The notes under the pieces: model-generated | Databases searched by the model: none | Seen by the model: the letters and a program-made list of their open reading frames with translations, nothing else | Told to the model about the DNA's origin: nothing | Position numbers and translations under genes: made by a program | Assembly: GCA_013336035.1 (NCBI GenBank) | Contig: JAAXUL010000598.1 | Span: 1 to 5,371 of the forward strand | Direction: 5' to 3' | Source of the DNA: Chloroflexales bacterium | Lineage (GTDB): Bacteria; Chloroflexota; Chloroflexia; Chloroflexales; Chloroflexaceae | DNA: 5,371 nt | Shown: piece after piece, positions 1 through 5,371 of the stretch | How the letters are laid out: the number at the start of each line of letters is the position of its first letter | Numbering within the stretch: the first letter of the stretch is position 1

Positions 1-145
1 CCGATCTAGAGGGAAGGTGGGCGTGATCTGGAGCCTATAGGTGGCGCGGGGTGGGCGGTGCGGCAGCTGACTGAGCATCACTGTGGCGGCGCTTGGCCGG
101 GGCTGCTCTGCTGTGGCCATAGGTCTCCCTTCTAGTCGCTCCGCG
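1..145. other. Non-coding sequence beyond the operon, nothing recognised
   Basis: This stretch looks less biased towards G and C than the coding regions and has no frame with a recognisable protein family or codon pattern. A short palindrome CCTATAGG lies at 34-41. I saw no convincing promoter, RNA gene or repeat. It could be the spacer to the next gene outside the left edge. Confidence 0.4.
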
Positions 146-184
146 CCTCAGCCCCCCCGGCCCTTGCGGGAGCGGGGGGTGAGG
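146..184 (-). terminator. GC-rich imperfect hairpin downstream of the GH57 gene, possible transcript 3' end
   Basis: On the minus strand CCTCA (184-180) pairs with TGAGG (150-146), the run of six C pairs with a run of seven G, and an inner CCC/GGG stem closes a GCAA loop, which has the GNRA tetraloop pattern when transcribed from this strand. The hairpin begins 14 bases after the GH57 stop, where the operon would be expected to end. No T-run follows (the next bases are CGCGGAGCGACTAG), so it is not a textbook intrinsic terminator; it may stabilise the 3' end instead. Interpretation as a terminator is inferred from position and strength. Confidence 0.4.
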
Positions 185-198
185 GGGGCGGCGGGGAA

Positions 199-2625
199 TT
201 ACGGCACGCGAAAGCTCAGCTTCCTTCCCAGCGAGGTGAAGGCTGAGATCCACTGGCGGGCATCGGCGTAGCCCTGGGCGGCCTCCTCCTGGAACTCGGC
301 GTAGATGCCCTTGAGCAGATCGTAGTAGACGTTCTGGGCCTTCCAGATATCGACCTCGAAGGGCAGCGTGTGGGCCAGCCCGACGGCGCCGTCGAGCTGG
401 CCGAGCAGCTCGACGTCCTCGGGGTTCTCGCGGAACTCCTCGCTCATGCGCTCGATGCTGCGGGCGAGAGCGTAGCCGAGGCCGGCGGCGTCGAGGGTCA
501 CGCCCGCGCGGGTGGCCTCGCGGCGCAGGACATAGATGCGATCGAGCTCAAGGCTCGGGGCCTCGATCAGGCGGCGCAGCTCGGTGTTGATCGCGAACTC
601 GGCCGCGATCTGGAACTCGCGCGGCACGGGCGTGCCCATGCTGGCCAGGAAGCGCATCAGGGGCGCGTGGTGCTCGTAGATCTGGCGGTAGGCCGCCGCG
701 GCCTCGGCCAGGCTTGTGTCGAGGACCATGCTGAGGATGCGGCGCTGCTCGTCGCCGAAGAGCAGCTTGAGCGAGTAGGACTCTTGGCCGAAGTTGCGGT
801 CGACCAGGCGGATGACGCCCGGGATATCGGCCCGCAGGAACAGCTCGGTGATCTCCTCGACCAGGTCGCTGTAGGCCTCGAGGCCCGGGAAGTCGCGCAC
901 GCCGCCCGAGATATTATGGTCGCCCAGGTGGACCACGCCGAAGCTGAGGCGGGCGGCCTCGCCGGTGACGGTCGAGGCGATCCTGATCCGGCCGAGGGCC
1001 AGGCGGGCCTTGCCGGCCGGGATGACGTGGTAGTCCTCGCGCTCGATCTCGTAGCCGTAGACGCGGTCGCGCTCTTCGTAGCCGTCGAAGAGCGACGACA
1101 TGGCGTAGTGGGCGCCGATCTTGCGCAGATCGACCACGGCGGGGCGCACCTTGCGCTCGTAGATCTGGCGGCCGTCGCCGTGGATGGGGTCATTCGAGTG
1201 GGCGCGGGCCAGGCGCTCGAGGAAGGCAGTCTCGCAGTCGTCGCCGAACAGCTCGCGGGCCAGCTGGATCGCCCGGCCGGCGTACATGATCACCTGCACC
1301 GTCTCGATGCCGCCCAGGTCATCGAAGAACCAGCCGCACGAGGTGTACATGAGCATCAGGTGGCGCTGGAGCTCCATGAGCTTGAGCACGGCGATGCGCC
1401 CGCCATTGTCGAGGGGCGCGCGCGCGTGGCGGGCCAGGAAGGCGTCGACCGCCGCGCTCGAGCGGTCCAGGACCACGCTGATATAGTCGTCGCGGGCGGC
1501 CCAGGGGTCGTTGAGCAGGCGCCGCCCGAGGCCCTCGAACTTCGAGGCGAGGGTGTCGCGCAGCCAGTCGAGCGAGGAGCGCAGGGGCGCGCGCCAGTGC
1601 TGGCGCCAGCCCGCGTTGCCGCCGCTGTTGCAGCCGCAGTCGGTGCTCCAGCGGCCCACGCCGTGGACGCAGCTCCAGGCGGTGTTCTCGACGATCTGCA
1701 CCTCGTGGGTGGGCGGGTAGGTCGCCAGATAGCTGGCGTAGTTGGTCAGCTTCGCCAGGCCCCGCTCCTCGATATACTGGAGCGCGTAGGCCAGGGCCAT
1801 CTCGCCGTGGCGGTGGTGGTGGCCGTAGGTCTCGCCGTCGGTGGCGATGTTGGCGATCTGTGGCCAGGGCCGGTACTCGTTGAACGTGCCGGCGATGCGG
1901 TCGGCGAAGGTGGCCCCGTTGACCAGCAGGCGCTCGAAGGCCACCGCCCGCGAGACCGGGCCATCGTAGAAGAAGACGGCGATGCTGCGCCCGCTGGGCA
2001 GGCGCACCGCGTAGGGCCGCGTGGGGTCAATGCGCCCGCCGCGCACGTCGGCCCAGACCGGCTCGCCCAGCCTGCGCAGGTGGCTGACCTGGTGGGGCTC
2101 GAGCACGGTGAACTTGATGCCCTGCTCGGCCATGATCTCGAGCGTCTCAATGTCCACCGCGGTCTCGGGCAGCCACATGCCGTCTGGGCGGCGGCCGAAG
2201 CGGTGCTCGAAGTCTTTGATGCCCCAGAGCACCTGGGTGACCTTATCCCGGCGCGAGGCCAGGGGCATGATCATGTGGTTGTAGCACTGGGCCATGGCCG
2301 AGCCGCGCCCGAAGAGGCGCGCGCTCTCGTCGTCGGCGGCGATGATGGCCTCGTAGACGGTCGGGGCCTTCTCCTCGAGCCAGCTGAGCAGCGTGGGGCC
2401 GACGTTGAAGCTGACGCGGCTGTAGTTGTTGACGATGCGGACGATCTGGTTCTGGCCGTCGAGGATGCGCGAGGCGGCGTTGGGCTCGTAGCACTCTGCG
2501 GTGATGCGCTCGTTCCAGTCGTGGTAGGGATAGGCTGAGTCCTGCTGCTCGATCGTGTCGAGCCACGGGTTCTCGCGGGGCGGCTGGTAGAAGTGTCCGT
2601 GGATGCAGATGTAGCGCTCAGCCAT
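199..2625 (-). CDS. GH57-family glycoside hydrolase-like protein with C-terminal DUF3536 region, function unknown
   Basis: This 808-aa protein has no visible signal peptide or membrane segment and is probably cytoplasmic. Residues 1 to about 330 carry the GH57 signature regions: HGHFYQPPREN (9-19), CYNHMIMPL (114-122), GMWLPETAVD (149-158) with Glu154 as the predicted nucleophile, IATDGETYGHHH (260-271) with Asp263 as the predicted acid/base, and NTAWSCVHGVGRWSTDCGC (314-332). A middle helical part contains MYTSCGWFFDDLGGIETVQ (426-444). Residues from about 510 to the end match what I recall of DUF3536, including HLGDHNISGGVR (566-577). Both catalytic residues are intact, so activity on alpha-glucan is expected. 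The family includes amylases, 4-alpha-glucanotransferases and branching enzymes, and the exact reaction cannot be told from sequence. The known GH57 branching enzymes are shorter and lack DUF3536. An in-frame TAA two codons upstream and the first motif at residue 9 fix the ATG at 2625. The gene is last in the apparent glgB operon, 48 bases after it, with a weak ribosome binding site. Confidence 0.9.
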   Translation of the reverse strand: MAERYICIHGHFYQPPRENPWLDTIEQQDSAYPYHDWNERITAECYEPNAASRILDGQNQIVRIVNNYSRVSFNVGPTLLSWLEEKAPTVYEAIIAADDESARLFGRGSAMAQCYNHMIMPLASRRDKVTQVLWGIKDFEHRFGRRPDGMWLPETAVDIETLEIMAEQGIKFTVLEPHQVSHLRRLGEPVWADVRGGRIDPTRPYAVRLPSGRSIAVFFYDGPVSRAVAFERLLVNGATFADRIAGTFNEYRPWPQIANIATDGETYGHHHRHGEMALAYALQYIEERGLAKLTNYASYLATYPPTHEVQIVENTAWSCVHGVGRWSTDCGCNSGGNAGWRQHWRAPLRSSLDWLRDTLASKFEGLGRRLLNDPWAARDDYISVVLDRSSAAVDAFLARHARAPLDNGGRIAVLKLMELQRHLMLMYTSCGWFFDDLGGIETVQVIMYAGRAIQLARELFGDDCETAFLERLARAHSNDPIHGDGRQIYERKVRPAVVDLRKIGAHYAMSSLFDGYEERDRVYGYEIEREDYHVIPAGKARLALGRIRIASTVTGEAARLSFGVVHLGDHNISGGVRDFPGLEAYSDLVEEITELFLRADIPGVIRLVDRNFGQESYSLKLLFGDEQRRILSMVLDTSLAEAAAAYRQIYEHHAPLMRFLASMGTPVPREFQIAAEFAINTELRRLIEAPSLELDRIYVLRREATRAGVTLDAAGLGYALARSIERMSEEFRENPEDVELLGQLDGAVGLAHTLPFEVDIWKAQNVYYDLLKGIYAEFQEEAAQGYADARQWISAFTSLGRKLSFRVP

Positions 2626-2636
2626 AGTTTATAGTC

Positions 2637-2661
2637 TTCGGAGGGGCAGGGCCCCTCCGAA
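2637..2661 (-). promoter_or_regulatory. Perfect 11-bp inverted repeat between glgB and the GH57 gene, directly upstream of the GH57 start
   Basis: Arms TTCGGAGGGGC (2637-2647) and GCCCCTCCGAA (2651-2661) are exact reverse complements around a three-base loop. In the transcript the stem begins 12 bases after the glgB stop and ends 11 bases before the ATG at 2625. It therefore covers the place where a ribosome binding site would be expected. The only strong Shine-Dalgarno-like stretches (GGGGAGG and GGAGGGG) lie in or before the 5' arm, too far from the ATG to act in the usual way if unfolded. There is no T-run after the stem, so termination is unlikely to be efficient. A role in setting GH57 expression relative to glgB, or in mRNA processing, is inferred. 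Confidence 0.55.
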
Positions 2662-2673
2662 CCTCCCCTCAAC

Positions 2674-4800
2674 TTACCCGATGCTCTTGAAGTACAGAGC
2701 CCCAAGCGGCGGCAGGTCGACATAGAGCGAGAAGGGCCGGTTGTGGCTGGGGTCCTCGCTCGCCATCACGCCGCCGGCGTTGCCGATGCCGCTGCCCCAG
2801 TACTCTTTGGCGTCGCTGTTGAACAGCTCTTGCCACCAGCCGCCCCGCGGCACGCCAATGTGGTAGTTCGTGCGGACGACCGGGGTGCAGTTCATGATCA
2901 CCAGGATCATCTCGCCCGAGCGCGACTTGCGCAGGAAGGCGTAGGTGCTGTTGTCGGCGTCGTTGGCGTCGATCCACTCGTAGCCTGCCGGGTCAGAGTC
3001 GAGCTCGTGGAGCGCGGGCTCGTTGACGTAGAGCCGGTTCAGGTCGCTGAGCGTGTCGAGCACGCCCCGGTGCGAGGGGAACATCAGCAGGTGCCAGTCG
3101 AGGCTCTCGTCGTGCTTCCACTCGCGCCACTGGCCGAACTCGCAGCCCATGAAGATCAGCTTCTTGCCCGGCTGCCCGTAGAGGTAGCTGTAGAGCAGCC
3201 GCAGGTTGGCGAACTTCTGCCAGACATCGCCCGACATCTTGTCGAGCAGCGAGCCTTTGCCGTGCACCACCTCGTCGTGCGAGATCGAGAGCACGTAGTT
3301 CTCGGTGAACATGTAGAGGCCGCGGAAGGTTAGCTCGTTGTGGTGGTAGCGCCGGTGGATCGAGTCGCGGCGGAAGTACGACAGGGTGTCGTGCATCCAG
3401 CCCATGTCCCACTTGAAGCCGAAGCCCAGGCCCCCGACGTAGGTCGGGCGCGAGACCATCGGCCAGGCCGTGCTCTCCTCGGCGATGGTCTGGGTCTCGG
3501 GGAAGTTCTTGTAGACCTCGCTGTTGAACTGGCGCAGGAACATGATCGCGTCGATGTTCTCGTTGCCGCCGTACTCGTTGGGGATCCACTCGCCCTGCTT
3601 GCGCGAGTAGTCGAGGTAGAGCATGCTGGCCACGGCGTCGACGCGCAGGCCGTCGATGTGGTACTTGTCGAGCCAGCAGAGGGCCGAGCTGATCAGGAAG
3701 CTGCGCACCTCGTTGCGGCCGTAGTTGAAGATGTAGCTGCCCCAGTCGGGGTGGTAGCCCTTGCGCGGGTCGGCGTGCTCGTAGAGGTGCGTCCCGTCGA
3801 AGTAGCTCAGGCCGAAGCCGTCGGTCGGGAAGTGCGAGGGCACCCAGTCGAGGATGATGCCGATGCCCTGCTGGTGCAGGTGGTCGACGAAGTACTTGAA
3901 GTCCTGCGGCGTGCCGTAGCGGCTGGTGGGCGCGAAGAAGCCCGTGGTCTGGTAGCCCCACGACCCGAAGAAGGGGTGCTCGGTGACGGGCAGCAGCTCG
4001 ATGTGGGTGAAGCCGGCCCGCTTGACGTGGTCGGCCAGCCGGTGGGCGATCTCGCGGTAGTTCAGCGAGCGGCCGCCCTCCTCGGGCACGCGCATCCACG
4101 AGCCGAGGTGCACCTCGTAGATCGACATGGGCGCCGCGAGGCCCTGGAGCTTGCCGCGGGTCTGGAGCCAGCCGCTGTCGCCCCACTCGTAGTCGTGGTC
4201 CCAGACCACCGCGCCTGTGCGCGGGGGGACCTCGTAGAGCGTGCCGAAGGGGTCGGTCTTGTCCTCTTTGTAGGCGTGGAAGCGCGACGAGACGTGGAAC
4301 TTATAGCAGGCGCCCTTGACCACCCCGGCGATGAAGCCCTCCCAGATGCCCGAGTTGCCGCGGTGCTTGAGCGGGCTCATGCCGGCGTGCCAGTTGTTCC
4401 AGTCGCCGATCACGGCCACATACTCGGCGTTGGGGGCCCAGACCGCGAAGTAGGTGCCCTCCTGGCCGTCGAGCGTGAGCAGGTGGGCGCCCATCTTCTC
4501 GTAGAGGCGGAAGTGGTTGCCCTCGTTGAAGATGTAGATGTCGTCGTCGGTGAGGATCGGCGAGCCTGGCGGCGGTGTGATCGGGATGGCGATCGCGGTG
4601 TCGGCGCTGTCGGGCGCGGGCGCCTCAACGAGGGGCGCGGGCACCTCCACGAGGGGCGCGGCGGGCGCCTCAATGTCGGGCGCGGGCACCTCAACGAGGG
4701 GCGCGGGCACCTCAGCCGCGAGCTCCGGCTTATTGGTGTCTTCAGGGTCGGCGGCCTTCTTGTTCCGGCTACGCCGGGTAGTTTTTGTCTCTTCCGACAT
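2674..4800 (-). CDS. glgB: 1,4-alpha-glucan branching enzyme GlgB (GH13), with a repetitive Pro/Ala-rich N-terminal tail
   Basis: This 708-aa cytoplasmic enzyme cuts alpha-1,4-glucan chains and re-attaches them by alpha-1,6 links, creating glycogen branches. Residues 1-25 are basic and polar (KTTRRSRNKK), residues 30-65 are a heptad-like Pro/Ala/Glu repeat, and a CBM48-type beta domain spans about 95-190 (TYFAVWAPNAEYVAVIGDWN). The GH13 barrel spans about 225-560 and a beta C-terminal domain ends in DLPPLGALYFK. Catalytic motifs are all present: DWVPSHF (318-324), GLRVDAVASMLYLDY with nucleophile Asp388, TIAEESTAWP with acid/base Glu441, and SHDEVVHGK with Asp509. Length is close to E. coli GlgB (728 aa), but the first of the two N-terminal beta modules of that enzyme seems to be missing, with the disordered tail in its place. 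The ATG at 4800 is preceded by AAGGA, and the stop is TAA. The gene is flanked in the same direction by the maltokinase gene and the GH57 gene, consistent with an alpha-glucan operon. Confidence 0.97.
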   Translation of the reverse strand: MSEETKTTRRSRNKKAADPEDTNKPELAAEVPAPLVEVPAPDIEAPAAPLVEVPAPLVEAPAPDSADTAIAIPITPPPGSPILTDDDIYIFNEGNHFRLYEKMGAHLLTLDGQEGTYFAVWAPNAEYVAVIGDWNNWHAGMSPLKHRGNSGIWEGFIAGVVKGACYKFHVSSRFHAYKEDKTDPFGTLYEVPPRTGAVVWDHDYEWGDSGWLQTRGKLQGLAAPMSIYEVHLGSWMRVPEEGGRSLNYREIAHRLADHVKRAGFTHIELLPVTEHPFFGSWGYQTTGFFAPTSRYGTPQDFKYFVDHLHQQGIGIILDWVPSHFPTDGFGLSYFDGTHLYEHADPRKGYHPDWGSYIFNYGRNEVRSFLISSALCWLDKYHIDGLRVDAVASMLYLDYSRKQGEWIPNEYGGNENIDAIMFLRQFNSEVYKNFPETQTIAEESTAWPMVSRPTYVGGLGFGFKWDMGWMHDTLSYFRRDSIHRRYHHNELTFRGLYMFTENYVLSISHDEVVHGKGSLLDKMSGDVWQKFANLRLLYSYLYGQPGKKLIFMGCEFGQWREWKHDESLDWHLLMFPSHRGVLDTLSDLNRLYVNEPALHELDSDPAGYEWIDANDADNSTYAFLRKSRSGEMILVIMNCTPVVRTNYHIGVPRGGWWQELFNSDAKEYWGSGIGNAGGVMASEDPSHNRPFSLYVDLPPLGALYFKSIG
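4606..4713 (-). repeat. In-frame 21-base tandem repeat coding for the Pro/Ala/Glu tail of GlgB
   Basis: Five imperfect units lie within glgB codons 30-65, each coding for a variant of EVPAPLV: EVPAPLV, EVPAPDI, EAPAAPLV, EVPAPLV and EAPAPDS. Four units are 21 bases and the third carries one extra codon (24 bases). On the plus strand the recurring core is GGGCGCGGGCACCTCAACGA with few changes, so the repeats are recent enough to be visible as DNA. The units keep the frame. The protein stretch is probably an extended, disordered linker or surface tail. Copy number may vary between strains through slippage (inference). Confidence 0.8.
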
Positions 4801-4811
4801 GCTGTCGTGTT

Positions 4812-4816
4812 TCCTT
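4812..4816 (-). promoter_or_regulatory. Probable ribosome binding site of glgB
   Basis: The minus strand reads AAGGA followed by 11 bases and then ATG at 4800. The spacing is at the long end for a Shine-Dalgarno site. It supports the ATG at 4800 as the start, which includes the low-complexity N-terminal tail in the protein. No better site is visible close to the start. Confidence 0.5.
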
Positions 4817-4837
4817 ATCGCTAACGGGCGGCTGGTA

Positions 4838-4858
4838 AGGCGGGGCCGGGCCCCGCCT
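4838..4858 (-). promoter_or_regulatory. Perfect GC-rich inverted repeat between the maltokinase gene and glgB
   Basis: Arms AGGCGGGGCC (4838-4847) and GGCCCCGCCT (4849-4858) are exact reverse complements around a single central base. As RNA this gives a stem of about 9 bp with a three-base loop. It lies 25 bases after the maltokinase stop and 37 bases before the glgB ATG. On the minus strand it is followed by TACCAGCC, not a T-run, so it is not a canonical intrinsic terminator. It could be a partial attenuator, an mRNA-stabilising or processing stem, or a dispersed intergenic repeat. The structure is seen directly; the role is inferred. Confidence 0.5.
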
Positions 4859-4883
4859 CACCCTTCAGGCACCGTGGTGGAGC

Positions 4884-5371
4884 CTACGTCCTAACCTGGC
4901 GCAGGATGCCGCTGAGCGGGATGCTCAGCCAGGCCGGGCGGTTGTTCATCTCGTAGGCGATCTCGTAGATCACCTTCTCCAACACGAAGACTTCCAGTAG
5001 GGTCTCGAGGTCACCCCTGGCAGTGGGCACGATCGGCGAGCCGGTGGTGCAGGTCAGGTAGCTGTTGAGGAAGGCCGCGCTGACCCAGAAGGCCCAGAAG
5101 TCGGCCCAGCGGCGCAGACGGGCCGCCTCGTCCGACGAGACGGTTGTCGCGCCGATGCGGCTGAAGTAGCTGCTGTAGGCCGCGTACTGGTACGAGCGCA
5201 GCATGCCCGCCACGTCGCGCAGGGGCGAGCGCTTGATGCGCCGCTCGCTGATCGGACGCACCGGCTCGCCCTCGAAGTCGATGATCATATAGTCCTTGCC
5301 GGTGTAGAGCACCTGCCCGAGGTGGTAGTCACCATGGACGCGCGTGCGGGCGGCCTCGATCTTGCCCGCGG
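4884..5371 (-). CDS. Maltokinase (Mak/Pep2-type kinase domain), C-terminal part; possibly the kinase half of a TreS-maltokinase fusion; 5' end outside window
   Basis: This is the C-terminal 161 residues of a cytoplasmic kinase that transfers phosphate from ATP to maltose, giving maltose-1-phosphate. The open frame runs off the right edge; the GTG at 5312 is internal, because conserved sequence continues upstream of it. Seen directly: the catalytic-loop motif RVHGDYHLGQVL (around 5342-5307), followed by IIDFEGEP (about 5284-5261), the metal-binding segment of the aminoglycoside-phosphotransferase-like fold, then the family segment KRSPLRDVAGMLRSYQYAAY. A helical tail follows, ending EMNNRPAWLSIPLSGILRQV before a TAG stop. 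These blocks are typical of both stand-alone maltokinases and the C-terminal domain of trehalose synthase-maltokinase fusions; the visible part cannot separate the two. Both putative catalytic Asp residues are present, so the domain looks active. The gene lies 83 bases upstream of glgB in the same direction, which suggests an operon routing trehalose or maltose into alpha-glucan. Confidence 0.9.
   Translation of the reverse strand, partial: AGKIEAARTRVHGDYHLGQVLYTGKDYMIIDFEGEPVRPISERRIKRSPLRDVAGMLRSYQYAAYSSYFSRIGATTVSSDEAARLRRWADFWAFWVSAAFLNSYLTCTTGSPIVPTARGDLETLLEVFVLEKVIYEIAYEMNNRPAWLSIPLSGILRQVRT

Noticed and set aside
35..271. Short open frames on both strands at the left edge (35-253 minus, 83-271 plus)
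   Set aside because: Both overlap the conserved end of the GH57 gene or run through the hairpin at 146-184. They have Arg/Pro/Ala-rich low-complexity translations and no clear ribosome binding site.
370..2538. A 722-codon open frame on the plus strand opposite the GH57 gene
   Set aside because: It is antisense to a protein with clear GH57 motifs. Its translation is dominated by Ala, Val, Asp, Gly and Leu with no recognisable motif, as expected from the mirror frame of a gene with G/C at third positions.
2637..2661. Rho-independent terminator between glgB and the GH57 gene
   Set aside because: The stem is strong, but the minus strand continues GACTATAAACT and then the GH57 start codon, with no T-run; complete termination here would separate genes that otherwise look like one operon.
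2993..4186. A 397-codon open frame on the minus strand within glgB
   Set aside because: It is a shifted frame of glgB, rich in Arg, Ala, Pro and Leu, overlapping fully conserved GlgB sequence.
4606..4713. Direct repeats that could suggest a CRISPR-like or iteron array
   Set aside because: The 21-base units are contiguous without spacers, keep the glgB reading frame and code for a coherent Pro/Ala/Glu protein repeat.
3340..4824. A 494-codon open frame on the plus strand opposite glgB
   Set aside because: It is the mirror frame of the GlgB catalytic and CBM48 regions, with the same low-complexity composition and no family motif.
5310..5312. GTG at 5312 as the start of a separate 142-aa protein
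   Set aside because: The codons immediately upstream, to the window edge, code for the conserved kinase motif RVHGDYHLGQ, so the GTG is an internal Val codon of a longer gene.

Overview
The window is GC-rich DNA with a strong G/C preference at third codon positions. It carries three genes, all on the minus strand and reading from right to left, and all concerned with alpha-glucan (glycogen and trehalose/maltose) metabolism. The gene families, in particular a GH57 protein with a DUF3536 tail beside a maltokinase and a GlgB, and the codon usage would fit a filamentous member of the Chloroflexota (Chloroflexia). This placement is inference from memory of the families, not the result of a search. 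Other high-GC bacteria are not excluded.

Layout in the direction of transcription: (1) from the right edge to 4884, the C-terminal part of a maltokinase-type kinase, either stand-alone Mak/Pep2 or the kinase half of a TreS-Mak fusion; its 5' part lies outside the window. (2) 4800 to 2674, a complete 1,4-alpha-glucan branching enzyme, GlgB (708 aa), with an unusual basic and Pro/Ala-rich repetitive N-terminal tail. (3) 2625 to 199, a complete 808-aa GH57-family glycoside hydrolase-like protein with a C-terminal DUF3536-type region and no established function that I know of. The gaps between genes are 83 and 48 bases, and no convincing promoter is visible in either, so one transcript starting beyond the right edge is the simplest reading. 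Bases 1-198 lie downstream of the last gene and hold a GC-rich hairpin (146-184) and no credible gene.

How the genes may work together: Mak phosphorylates maltose to maltose-1-phosphate, with TreS supplying maltose from trehalose in the classical pathway. GlgE would polymerise maltose-1-phosphate, and GlgB would introduce alpha-1,6 branches. The GH57/DUF3536 protein is placed to trim, transfer or re-branch alpha-glucan. GlgE is not in the window, so the full GlgE pathway is only a hypothesis here.

The most notable non-coding signal is that each of the three genes is followed by a strong GC-rich inverted repeat without a T-run. The one between glgB and the GH57 gene is a perfect 11-bp stem ending only 11 bases before the start codon. 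No mobile element, CRISPR array, tRNA or rRNA was seen. I did not find a clearly new system. The best leads are the uncharacterised GH57/DUF3536 enzyme in this setting, the intergenic hairpins and the GlgB tail.
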